In this document: positions 53,248 to 61,730 of the stretch, piece by piece | Position numbering within the stretch: the stretch's first letter is position 1 | How the letters are laid out: each line of letters begins with the position of its first letter | Translations under genes and position numbers: made by a program | Source: JAICWP01 sp035252015 | Lineage (GTDB): Bacteria; Acidobacteriota; Terriglobia; Terriglobales; Acidobacteriaceae | Assembly (NCBI GenBank): GCA_035252015.1 | Contig: DATFDP010000120.1 | Location: 9,424-73,423 of the forward strand | Direction of reading: 5' to 3' | Length of the DNA stretch: 64,000 bases | Notes under the pieces: generated by a model | The model's database searches: none | What the model saw: only the letters and a program-made list of their open reading frames with translations | Told to the model about the DNA's origin: nothing

Positions 53248-55683
53248 CTACTCGTATCGCAGCGCCACCATTGGATCGACCCTGGCCGCGCGCCAGGCGG
53301 GGATGTAGCTGGCGATAAGCGTGACCACTGCCAGCACCAGTGCTACCGCCGCAAAGGTGAAAGGATCGGAGGCGCTGACGTCAAACAGCAATCCCTTTAA
53401 CGCCCGCGTGGCCACCAGTGCCGTCACCGCGCCCACGGCAATGCCGATCAGCGCCAGTCGCATCGCGCTGCTCAGAACCATGCCCAGTACGTTCCAACGA
53501 CTCGCGCCCAGTGCCATCCGCAGCCCGATTTCATGCGTGTTTTGCGTCACCGCGTAGGAGATGACGCCGTAAATCCCGATCGCCGCCAGTACCAGGGCAA
53601 GGCCGGCAAAGACTCCCAACAGCAGGCGCGTGAACCGCCGCGCCGCCAGCGAGTCATTGATCAAATCCTGCATGCTTTCTTCGTCGTACATCACCATGTT
53701 TCCATTAATGCCGCTGATGACCCGCTTAACCGCCGGCACCTCGGAGTAGGGATCGCCGGCTGCGCGCAGGACATATGCTGAATCCTTCGACGCCAGATCC
53801 ATCACGCTGTCGGGGAACTGGCGGAAAGGGATGTACATCTGCGAATGGATCTTCGAAGTGGCATCCGCGTCCAGGCCCCAATGCTTGATATGGCCCACAA
53901 TGCCCACCACCTCGCATTGCATGTGGACCAGGTCGAAATTGAGGTGCTGGCCAAGCGGGTCCTGACCGGGAAATGCCTTGTGCGCCAAATCTTCATCAAT
54001 ATCCACCGCGCAGGCGGTATGCTCGTTATCCTGAGGCGTCAGATAACGCCCGCGCAGCAGCGGAACACGCATGGCGGTGAAGTAACCGGGATCAATGCCA
54101 TAGAAAAGCGCCATATCCATCTGGCTCTGCTCTGCCGGCTTGGGACGGCCTTCCACCCAGTAGGGCAACTCGGAATCACCGTTCATGGGCAGGCTGCCAA
54201 AAACAACACTGACGGCCTTGACCCCGGGAATGGAATTCAACTGCTGCATGGTTGCGGCAAAGCCGTTGCGAATCTCGGCCGGCGTGCCGTGCACCGCGGG
54301 GGAACCGGCGACGCCAAAGGTCAATACATGGCTGGGATCGAAGCCTGGATTCACACTCCACAGCCGCGAAATGGTGCGGATCATCAAGCCAGCGGAGGCA
54401 GCCAGCACCAGGCCCAGCGCGACTTCCACCACTACCAGCGTGCGCTGCAACCCGTGGCGGCTGGTGGCACCGCGGCCGGCTTCTTTTAGAGTTTCATTCA
54501 GGTCAGCGCGCGAGCTTTGCAGCGCCGGAGTAACGCCAAAAAGCAGGCTTGCAATAATCGAGATCAGCGCCGTAAATGCCAGCACTGCGGAATCCAGGTG
54601 TACCTGGTCGGCCCGTGGCAGGACGTCAGCCAGACGGGAGACGAACAGCCCGTTCAGCGAAACCGCGACGGCCAATCCCAGCGCTCCGCCGGCCAAGGCC
54701 AGCAAAAGACCCTCGGTCAGCAACTGGCGCATGATGCGGACCGGGCTGGCACCCAGGGCGCCGCGCACCGCAAATTCGCGGCGGCGGGAACTGGAGCGCG
54801 CCAGCAGCAGGTTGGCGACGTTAGCGCAGGCAATCAGGAGCACGAAACCCACCGCCGCCAGCAGCACCAGCAAGGGCGTGCGCACGTCGCCCACCATGTC
54901 CTCGCGCATCGAGATGGAGTAAATGCCGCGGTTCTTGTCTTCCTTGGGGAATTCGCGCGCCAGCCCGGCGGCGATGCTGTCCAGTTCCGATTGCGCCTGC
55001 GCCTGCGAAACACCAGCCTTGAGTAGTCCGACCACGCGCATTCCCATGCCCACGCCGCGGTCCCAGAACAGCGGCTCGGTCCACTGGCCGATGGGAACCA
55101 CGACTGAAACTCTGTCGAATGCAACGTCGTCGCTTGGGACCACGCCGATGACGGTATAAAGCTTCTCGCTAAGGGTGATGCTGCTGCCGAGAACGTTTGA
55201 CTTGCCGCCAAAGCGCGTTTTCCAGAACTTGGAGGTAAGGACCACCACCGGTGTCGCGCCCCGCCGGTCTTCCTCTTCCGTGAAGTTGCGGCCAATGATG
55301 GGCTTGATTCCGAGAAGGGGGAAAATAGTCGCGGAAGCCATCTCGCCGCGCAGGCGCTCGGGATTTGCCTGCCCGGTCAGATTGAAGCTGTCGTGCCGGT
55401 AAGCTGCCATCAGGTCGAAGGAGCGGCTGCGCCGCTGCCAGTCCAGGAAGTTGGGATAGGAAACGGAGGCCTCGCGGAACTGCGGCATGCTGGTGTAAAG
55501 CTTTAGCAGGCGCTCCGGGTGGTTATAGGGCACGGGCCGTAACAACACCGCGTTCACAATACTGAACATGGCGGTATTGGCGCCGATGCCCAGAGCCAGC
55601 GTGATCACCGCCACGGCGGCAAAGCCCCGGCTGTGCCGCAACGTTCGCAGCGCGTAGCGCATGTCCTGCAGCAAGGTTTCCAT
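53248..55683 (-). CDS. ADOP-family MacB-like permease 2
   Basis: 811 aa from the ATG with AAGGA upstream; a longer frame to 55770 would translate repeat DNA (REGETPSRQPAGCRRYK) and is rejected. It begins METLLQDMRYALRTLRHSRG, VAVITLALGIGANTAMFSIV; periplasmic part YTSMPQFREASVSYPNFLDW; inner helices LLVLLAAVGFVLLIACANVA; second half from TLVVVEVALGLVLAASAGLM. It ends PAWRAARVDPMVALRYE. Its stop codon TAG is also the first three bases of a family A-like repeat. Confidence 0.92.
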   Translation of the reverse strand: METLLQDMRYALRTLRHSRGFAAVAVITLALGIGANTAMFSIVNAVLLRPVPYNHPERLLKLYTSMPQFREASVSYPNFLDWQRRSRSFDLMAAYRHDSFNLTGQANPERLRGEMASATIFPLLGIKPIIGRNFTEEEDRRGATPVVVLTSKFWKTRFGGKSNVLGSSITLSEKLYTVIGVVPSDDVAFDRVSVVVPIGQWTEPLFWDRGVGMGMRVVGLLKAGVSQAQAQSELDSIAAGLAREFPKEDKNRGIYSISMREDMVGDVRTPLLVLLAAVGFVLLIACANVANLLLARSSSRRREFAVRGALGASPVRIMRQLLTEGLLLALAGGALGLAVAVSLNGLFVSRLADVLPRADQVHLDSAVLAFTALISIIASLLFGVTPALQSSRADLNETLKEAGRGATSRHGLQRTLVVVEVALGLVLAASAGLMIRTISRLWSVNPGFDPSHVLTFGVAGSPAVHGTPAEIRNGFAATMQQLNSIPGVKAVSVVFGSLPMNGDSELPYWVEGRPKPAEQSQMDMALFYGIDPGYFTAMRVPLLRGRYLTPQDNEHTACAVDIDEDLAHKAFPGQDPLGQHLNFDLVHMQCEVVGIVGHIKHWGLDADATSKIHSQMYIPFRQFPDSVMDLASKDSAYVLRAAGDPYSEVPAVKRVISGINGNMVMYDEESMQDLINDSLAARRFTRLLLGVFAGLALVLAAIGIYGVISYAVTQNTHEIGLRMALGASRWNVLGMVLSSAMRLALIGIAVGAVTALVATRALKGLLFDVSASDPFTFAAVALVLAVVTLIASYIPAWRAARVDPMVALRYE

Positions 55684-55693
55684 ATCGTCCTTG

Positions 55694-55802
55694 TAGCGCC
55701 GGCATCCTGCCGGCTGTCGCGAGGGCGTCTCGCCCTCGCGGGAAAGCACTTTCTCCCAGGCGGGCTTCACCCGCCCTCTGGGCCGCCGAGACGGCGGCGC
55801 TA
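55694..55802. repeat. Family A repeats in facing orientation
   Basis: 55694-55741 is the best family A copy: TAGCGCCGGC, hairpin GCCGGC-ATCCT-GCCGGC, then a perfect 10-bp stem CGCGAGGGCG-TCT-CGCCCTCGCG. 55781-55802 is a shortened copy on the other strand starting with the ADOP1 stop codon (TAGCGCCGCCGTCTCGGCGG). The two flank 40 bp. Confidence 0.85.
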
Positions 55803-58286
55803 CTCGTAACGCAACGCCACCATGGGATCCACTTTGCTGGCCCGTCGCGCCGGAATGTAGCTGGCCAGCATCGCCACTGCGACCAGTAGGAGGCTCACAA
55901 CCGCAAAGGTGAGTGGGTCGGCGGGGCTAATGCCGAACAGCAGCGAGCCCAGCGTGCGGGTCACCGCGAAGGAGACAATCAGTCCCACAAACACCCCCAC
56001 AACAGCGGTCAACAATCCTTGCCCCAGTACCAAGCGGAGCACGCTCTTCTGACTCGCCCCCACGGCCATGCGCACGCCGATTTCATTCGTGCGGCGCGTC
56101 ACCGAATACGCCATCACCCCATACATTCCCACCATGGCCAGCAGCACGGCGGTTCCGGCGAACAGCCCTACCAAAATCAGGTTGAAGCGGCGAGGCTGAA
56201 CCGATCCCGAAACCACCTCCGCCAAGGTGGAAAAGTTGGGAGGAACGCTGGGGTCAAGCTCGCGCACAATCTGCCGCGCCGCTGAAATAATCGCGGTCGG
56301 ATCGGCATTCGTGCTCAGCACTACGGTAAAGTCATAAGTCGTTTGCGGCCGCTGCCGGCAGTCCACATAGATCGTTGGCCGCGCCGGGCGCTCCAGGCTG
56401 GCTTCGCGAACATCGCCCACCACGCCTACCACGTTGAGCAAGCGCAGGTCGCCATCCATGTTGCCAAACTCGATCTGATGTCCGATCGGGTTCTGGTTGG
56501 GCCACTTCTCCCGCGCCAGCGATTCGCTGATCAGGGCCACGTGCGGAGAGCCGATGGTGTCACCCCGGTTGAACAGGCGTCCGCGCAGCAGGGGAATGCC
56601 CAGCACCTGGAAGTAGCCGGAAGTGACGGCACTGTAATCGGCATCGCCGGTCTGGCTGCGGTCATGCGACAGTTGCTCCATGTCCTGGATATTGCGAGGT
56701 GCGGCTTCTCCCGGATTCATCAGGACATAAAGCCCGTCGGCCGCTCCCTGAGCAATGGGCAGGGCAGCCGTGCCGCCCACGTCCTGCACTCGCGGAATGT
56801 CACGCAGGCGGGCGAAGAGCTGATCAAAGAATTCCACCCGGCGTGCGCTTTCTGCGTCCTTGTTCGCCAACAGGTCCGGCGCTGTCCAATCCCAGATAGA
56901 GGGCAGGGCCAGGTTCATGGTGACAATGTGTTCGGTGCGGAACCCCGGGTCTATGGAAAGGACGCGCAGCAGGCTGCGGCCCAGCAGCGTGGCACCAGCC
57001 AGCAGCGCCAGCGTGATCGCCAACTGACCTGCCACGAGCGCGCGGCTCACGCGTTGTGTAACCGGAGCACCGGTTTGCGCGCGTCCGGCTGCGGCCAGCG
57101 CATGCTGCATGTCGCCCGCACTACACCGCAATCCGGTGAAAATGCCCATGCTCAGCGCGACCAGCACTGCCAGTCCCAAGGAAAATCCTAGAACCGGTGT
57201 GCTGATAGACACCGCGCTCATGCGAGGCAAAACGTTGGGCGATAGCGACAGCAGGGCACGCAGTTCCCAGAAAGCACCCAGGACACCCACGGCTGCCCCG
57301 CCTGCCGTCAAGATTAAGGATTCTGCCGCCAGTTGCCGCACTATGCGGCTGCGGCGGGCGCCCAGGGCGCACCGCACCGCAATCTCCCGCTGGCGCGCCG
57401 CCCCCTGCACCAGCAGCAGGTTGGCCACGTTCGCGCAGGCAATCAGCAGCAAAAATCCCACCGCTCCCAGTAGAATCCACAGCGCCGGGCGCACCTGGCT
57501 GGTCACGGCGTCGCGCAGTGGCGCGATCGCCACGCTCATCATCATCGTGTCTTGCCCATGCTGTCGTTTCAGCCTTGTGGCAATGGTCTGCAGTTCGGCT
57601 CGCGCTTCCTGTACCGAAGTGCCGTCGCGCAAGCGGCCGAGCACCTCCCAATTGTGTGCGCTGCGGCTGGGCAGCCGGTCATAGAGTTCCCGTGGAATCC
57701 ATATTTCCGCCGCGCGTGGAAAGCTGAATTGCGGCGGCAACACGCCCACAATCAAAAATGCCCGATGTTCAATGGTGAGCTTTTTTGACAACAGGTCGGC
57801 CGCACCACCACCCACAAACTGCTTCCGGTAGCCATAACTAACCAGGGCTACCGGGGTGGCGCCGAAGCGCTGGTCCTCGGGCCTAAAGCCGCGCCCCAGA
57901 ATCGGCTGCACCCGCAGAATGGGGAAGAAATCGCGCGAAACTGCGGCCACTGTGGTGCGTGTCGGCTCCGTACCTCCGGACACCGATTCAATTCCGGAGT
58001 TGTATTCCGCGAGACCACCCAGGGAGCGGGCCTGCGTGCGGATGTCCTCGAAGTTAGGGTCGGCAAAATGCATTTGCCCGCCCTGCGCGTTCACTTCGTG
58101 CAGTTCGACAATTTGTTCGGGGTGTTCATAGGGCAAAGCACGCAACAGCACGCCATAGACAACGCTGAAAATCGCGGTGGTCGCCCCGATGCCCAGCGCC
58201 AGCGTGATCACCGCCACGGCGGTGAAGCCTGGCGCTTTGCGCAGCATGCGCAGCCCGTAGCGGATGTCCTGGAGTAACGTCTCCAT
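55800..58286 (-). CDS. ADOP-family MacB-like permease 1
   Basis: 828 aa. It begins METLLQDIRYGLRMLRKAPG, VAVITLALGIGATTAIFSVV; first periplasmic domain HEVNAQGGQMHFADPNFEDI; middle helices ALWILLGAVGFLLLIACANV; second unit from LVAGQLAITLALLAGATLLG. It ends PARRASKVDPMVALRYE. GAGGAG lies ten bases before the ATG. It directly follows ATPase A (73 bp). Confidence 0.92.
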   Translation of the reverse strand: METLLQDIRYGLRMLRKAPGFTAVAVITLALGIGATTAIFSVVYGVLLRALPYEHPEQIVELHEVNAQGGQMHFADPNFEDIRTQARSLGGLAEYNSGIESVSGGTEPTRTTVAAVSRDFFPILRVQPILGRGFRPEDQRFGATPVALVSYGYRKQFVGGGAADLLSKKLTIEHRAFLIVGVLPPQFSFPRAAEIWIPRELYDRLPSRSAHNWEVLGRLRDGTSVQEARAELQTIATRLKRQHGQDTMMMSVAIAPLRDAVTSQVRPALWILLGAVGFLLLIACANVANLLLVQGAARQREIAVRCALGARRSRIVRQLAAESLILTAGGAAVGVLGAFWELRALLSLSPNVLPRMSAVSISTPVLGFSLGLAVLVALSMGIFTGLRCSAGDMQHALAAAGRAQTGAPVTQRVSRALVAGQLAITLALLAGATLLGRSLLRVLSIDPGFRTEHIVTMNLALPSIWDWTAPDLLANKDAESARRVEFFDQLFARLRDIPRVQDVGGTAALPIAQGAADGLYVLMNPGEAAPRNIQDMEQLSHDRSQTGDADYSAVTSGYFQVLGIPLLRGRLFNRGDTIGSPHVALISESLAREKWPNQNPIGHQIEFGNMDGDLRLLNVVGVVGDVREASLERPARPTIYVDCRQRPQTTYDFTVVLSTNADPTAIISAARQIVRELDPSVPPNFSTLAEVVSGSVQPRRFNLILVGLFAGTAVLLAMVGMYGVMAYSVTRRTNEIGVRMAVGASQKSVLRLVLGQGLLTAVVGVFVGLIVSFAVTRTLGSLLFGISPADPLTFAVVSLLLVAVAMLASYIPARRASKVDPMVALRYE

Positions 58287-58359
58287 CCGGCCTGCTCCTC
58301 AGAGACAAAACGGGCTCCGGTGTTCGCGTAACAGGACGAGATTGGCGGACAGCGGAGAC

Positions 58360-59073
58360 TTAATTTACTTCGACGGTTTCCTCCACCACGCGCCCGTCAA
58401 ACAGGTGGATCGTGCGCTCGGCGTGGCGGGCGAAGCGCGGGTCGTGCGTCACCATGCAGATGGTGGAACCTTCGCGGTGCAGTTCGCGCAGCAGCTCCAT
58501 GATGTTTTCCGCGTTGCGCGAGTCTAAGTTTCCGGTAGGCTCATCGGCGAGCATGATAGACGGGCTGCCGCCCAGCGCCCGGGCCACCGCCACGCGCTGC
58601 TGCTGGCCACCGGAAAGCTGCGAGGGATAGTGCTTCAGACGGTGGCTCATGCCAACCCGTTCCAGGGCCTCCAGCACGCGCTTCTTGCGCTCCGTTCCCG
58701 ACATCCCCCGGTAGGTGAGCGGCAGCTCCACGTTTTCATACACCGTGAGGTCGCCGATCAAATTGAAGTTCTGGAATATGAATCCAATCTCGCGGTTGCG
58801 GATGCGCGAGCGTTCGTTGATGTTGAGATTGGCTACCTGGCTCCCGTTCAGCCAGTATTCGCCCTCGGACGGTGAATCCAGCAGCCCAATAATGGAAAGC
58901 AGCGTGGACTTGCCCGAGCCCGAGGGGCCGGCGATGGCCACGTACTCGCCTTTGCGCACCTCCAGCTGGATGCCGGAAAGCGCGTGCGTCTCCACCTCGT
59001 CGGTGTAGAAGACCTTGTTAATGGTGTCCATGCGGATCAGTTGCTGTCCGGGGGTGGGTGCGGTTGCATTCAT
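58360..59073 (-). CDS. MacB/LolD-like ABC ATPase A
   Basis: 237 aa with canonical motifs: Walker A GPSGSGKSTLLS, FIFQNFNLIGDLTVYENVE, signature QLSGGQQQRVAVARAL, Walker B IMLADEPTGNLDS, H-loop VTHDPRF. This class powers FtsX-type permeases (LolCDE, MacB) that extract or expel substrates from the periplasmic side. It lies 14 bp after the adaptor gene and before ADOP1. Confidence 0.96.
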   Translation of the reverse strand: MNATAPTPGQQLIRMDTINKVFYTDEVETHALSGIQLEVRKGEYVAIAGPSGSGKSTLLSIIGLLDSPSEGEYWLNGSQVANLNINERSRIRNREIGFIFQNFNLIGDLTVYENVELPLTYRGMSGTERKKRVLEALERVGMSHRLKHYPSQLSGGQQQRVAVARALGGSPSIMLADEPTGNLDSRNAENIMELLRELHREGSTICMVTHDPRFARHAERTIHLFDGRVVEETVEVN

Positions 59074-59087
59074 GCGCGTTTTCCTCG

Positions 59088-60344
59088 CTATTCCAAGCGG
59101 ATGCGATCAAAATTGTCCCAGCGTGACATGTCGGAGAGAATGACCTGGTCCCCATTTTTCAGGCCACCCAGAATTTCCACCGTGTTCACCGAGCTGCGTC
59201 CCAGTTTCACTTGGTCGCGTACTGCCGTCTTGCCATCGGGCTGCAGCACGAACATTCCTACCGTGCTGTTTTCCTGTCCGAAAGCGGGCCGGCCGACATA
59301 CAAAACATTGCTCAAGCGCTCCAGATCAATGGTGCCATCCACGCTAAGGTCCGGCCGAGCGCCCGGCGGCAGCGGATCGTCCAGCATCACATCAACAGTC
59401 ACCGTCCCGTTGTAGACCGCGGGATCGATGCGCATCACGTGCCCGGCAATCACCCCGTTGTGCGTGTCAACCGAAGCGGGCAGGTTGAGCTGAATGTCCT
59501 TGGCCTGGGTCTCCGGGATTTTCAGTTCTGCTTTCAGATGGTCGGGCTGAACCACCTTGGCCAGGGTTGTACCCGGCGTGACCCACTGTCCCACCTTCAA
59601 CGGCTGCTCTTGCAGCACCCCCCGGATGCCGGCGCGCACCGTCAGGTTCTGCACCTGGGTTTGCTTCAACTGGGCCAGGGCGCGGTCCTGCTCGATTTCC
59701 GCCTGCTTGGCCAGCAATTGCGCCTGCAGCACTTTGCTGCTGTTGGTCAGCCGTTCTTGCTCGATCTCGTCCCTTGTCTGCAACTGCTGTGCCTTGCCCT
59801 CAGCGATTTTCCGGTTCAGGTCGGAAATGACTCCCAGCTTGTTCAGTTGCTGATCGGTCTCCGCCTGCATGCGCGCTTCGTTGTATTCCGCGTTGGCCTG
59901 CGCCACCAGCGACTTCTGTGTCAGAACCTGGCTTTCCAGCTGTGCTTCCAGGTTCTTGTAGTCTGCTTCGGCGGCTTTCAGCTTCAAGTTGGCGTCCACC
60001 GTTTCCTGCATCAGCTGCGGATTCGTCAATATCAGTAATACGGTGTTGGGCTGCACCTGGGTTCCCGGCAACACCGGAATTTTTTCTACCCGGCCGTCGG
60101 TCGCGGCGGGAATCCACTGAATGTCCACGGGGGTCAGCGTGCCCAGGCCGCGCACCTGGCGCAGCATGGGGCCGCGCTTCACCGTGTCAATCCATACCGT
60201 GGAGCGGTCCACGCCCGGAGCCGCCGGCTTCAGCCGCGACAACCCCATGGTGACCAGGGCCACGGCAACAACTCCTATTGCTGCATAGACGATCCGGCGC
60301 CGCTTTCGTTGGCGCGCTACCGTTGCTGGTCGGGCAATATCCAT
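59088..60344 (-). CDS. Periplasmic adaptor (HlyD/MacA-like)
   Basis: About 418 aa from the ATG giving MDIARPATVARQRKRRR, with GGAGG six bases upstream; a longer frame to 60362 adds six residues. One N-terminal membrane helix (IVYAAIGVVAVALVTMGL), a lipoyl/barrel part (RGLGTLTPVDIQWIPAATDG), a long alpha hairpin (about 110-210: ANLKLKAAEADYKNLEAQLE..QQLQTRDEIEQERL), the second lipoyl half (TVRAGIRGVLQEQPLKVGQW), and a membrane-proximal domain. It should link the permeases to the TolC channel. First gene of the eleven-gene operon. Confidence 0.94.
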   Translation of the reverse strand: MDIARPATVARQRKRRRIVYAAIGVVAVALVTMGLSRLKPAAPGVDRSTVWIDTVKRGPMLRQVRGLGTLTPVDIQWIPAATDGRVEKIPVLPGTQVQPNTVLLILTNPQLMQETVDANLKLKAAEADYKNLEAQLESQVLTQKSLVAQANAEYNEARMQAETDQQLNKLGVISDLNRKIAEGKAQQLQTRDEIEQERLTNSSKVLQAQLLAKQAEIEQDRALAQLKQTQVQNLTVRAGIRGVLQEQPLKVGQWVTPGTTLAKVVQPDHLKAELKIPETQAKDIQLNLPASVDTHNGVIAGHVMRIDPAVYNGTVTVDVMLDDPLPPGARPDLSVDGTIDLERLSNVLYVGRPAFGQENSTVGMFVLQPDGKTAVRDQVKLGRSSVNTVEILGGLKNGDQVILSDMSRWDNFDRIRLE

Positions 60345-60356
60345 CACACACCTCCA

Positions 60357-60374
60357 TGGCACGCCTTATGCCAA
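60357..60374. promoter_or_regulatory. Palindromic sigma-54-like element
   Basis: TGGCACGCCTTATGCCA has GG and GC ten bases apart on both strands. On the plus strand TGGCACG-N4-ATGC is a one-base miss from the -24/-12 consensus; on the minus strand it matches less well and would start transcription only three bases before the adaptor ATG. It may instead be an operator. Confidence 0.4.
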
Positions 60375-60434
60375 TAATTATGTGCCTAAGTTATTGAATT
60401 TGAGAAGGAATCCGCCCCAGGCGAAGAAGCCGGG

Positions 60435-60470
60435 TGTCCGTTTCCGAACAGCGGTGTGCGGGCGCGAACA
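60435..60470. promoter_or_regulatory. Twin 16-bp palindromes, candidate enhancer sites of the export operon
   Basis: TGTCCGTTTCCGAACA (60435-60450) and TGTGCGGGCGCGAACA (60455-60470) share the form TGTNCG-N4-CGAACA and repeat at 20 bp, two helical turns. They lie 90-125 bp upstream of the first gene, a usual place for NtrC-type activators, and the operon encodes one. Confidence 0.6.
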
Positions 60471-60482
60471 GTAAAACCAGTG

Positions 60483-60567
60483 GTCAGTTGCCGGTTGTCA
60501 GTGGCCAGTTCTCAGGTCTGTAGCGCCGGCGGCTCGCCGGCTGTCGCGAGGGCGTCCCGCCCTGGCC
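60483..60567. repeat. Heptamer array plus family A repeat
   Basis: 60483-60517 is five heptamers (GTCAGTT GCCGGTT GTCAGTG GCCAGTT CTCAGGT). 60521-60567 is a third family A copy beginning TAGCGCCGGC. An opposite-strand heptamer array lies at 60685-60705, so the two face each other. Nothing coding was seen in 60568-60664. Confidence 0.75.
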
Positions 60568-60664
60568 CATCTCCTCCCTGCTTCTGCATCCATTGCCAGT
60601 AGCAAGGTGGCCGAGAGCTGACGGCTGATGATGGAGCAGTTTTATGGACCAGCGACCCACGGCC

Positions 60665-61498
60665 TTACGGACCACCCGTCTTGCTGGCAACTGACAACTG
60701 GCCACTGCGCCGATAGCCGAAGTACACGTCGTTTTCCTGGCTGCGGTGGTTAAACAGGAAGAAGACCTTAGCCTGCGACTTCATGGAGAAATGTGTGGGT
60801 TCCCAGACACCATCCCCCACCGGCGCTTTTTCCAGTTCGAAGTGGGTTCCCGGCTCTACTGTGGCCAGAAACCCTTCTATGGAAACAGGACGAATCACCT
60901 TGGCTTGCACTTTCACCCACTGGAACGTCTGGGTGTCGATCCACAACTTGCCTTGCATTCCCGTGAGCACCTGGGCCTGCATATTAGGCGGTTTGTAGCC
61001 CGGCCGAGGCGTGGCCTTCAAGACGTAAACCTGGTGAGTACCGAGCCGCTGCTGTCCCAGCAACTTGAATTCGAAGGCCTGGGTCAGTTGCTCCATCATC
61101 AGGTGGTCGCGCTTGCGGTCTTTTTCCCACTTCGCGATGCGTTGCGCCCTCTGCTCCGGTGTTTCCGCCCGTCGACGCGCGATGACCTGCTGCATTTTCG
61201 CGCCCTCAGCCTGCTGCTGCTCCGGCGAAAGCTCTTTGCCGTTCACCGCCACCAGCCGCTTGTAGGGTGAGCCCAGGATCATCTGGACTTCGAAGGTTTG
61301 CGGCGGATCGCCGTCTTCCTGGTCGGTTTCGTAATGATCGTACTGCGGGTCGGCCGCCCAGTCGCTCTCATTGGCCTGCACCGAGCGTTGGATTATGGTC
61401 TCCACATCCTGCGCCCACACTACGCCCGTCAATAACAAGACAAAGACGATTACACGCCCCATGCTGTGCGTAAGTGTACGCCAGAAATCGGCTGTCAT
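60665..61498 (-). CDS. Secreted LolA-like/outer-membrane lipoprotein-sorting-like protein
   Basis: 277 aa; the second ATG at 61462 gives a cleaner signal peptide (MGRVIVFVLLLTGVVWAQ). The mature protein starts DVETIIQRSVQANESDWAAD and has a beta-rich body with YKRLVAVNGKELSPEQQQAE, a charged helix (AQRIAKWEKDRKRDHLMM), and GKLWIDTQTFQWVKVQAKVI. The 'LWID..T..w.k...K' strand pattern resembles LolA/LolB-fold and DUF1571-type proteins. The last ten residues (SGQLSVASKTGGP) are read partly from heptamer repeat DNA. The function is unknown; it could bind lipids. Confidence 0.7.
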   Translation of the reverse strand: MTADFWRTLTHSMGRVIVFVLLLTGVVWAQDVETIIQRSVQANESDWAADPQYDHYETDQEDGDPPQTFEVQMILGSPYKRLVAVNGKELSPEQQQAEGAKMQQVIARRRAETPEQRAQRIAKWEKDRKRDHLMMEQLTQAFEFKLLGQQRLGTHQVYVLKATPRPGYKPPNMQAQVLTGMQGKLWIDTQTFQWVKVQAKVIRPVSIEGFLATVEPGTHFELEKAPVGDGVWEPTHFSMKSQAKVFFLFNHRSQENDVYFGYRRSGQLSVASKTGGP

Positions 61499-61730
61499 AT
61501 AGCGTCGGCGAAGACGTACCAGGAACCGCCGGCTCTCCGAAGCTCGGAATGCATCAGGTGATTAGATGATCATTTGCCGCCTTTCCGTCGCACGTTGCCA
61601 CGGCCGCGAAGATTCGCCGACAAGTGCGTGTCCCAGGCCAACTTACCTGTATCCTTCGGCCGGTTTCCCACATCATTCGCGGTTGCGTATAACATTGTCG
61701 TTTTGCGATTTATCAGAAGGAGCGCGCGCA

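Noticed and set aside
55684..55770. N-terminal extension of ADOP2
   Set aside because: It would translate family A repeat DNA; the METLLQ start with AAGGA upstream matches the other permeases.
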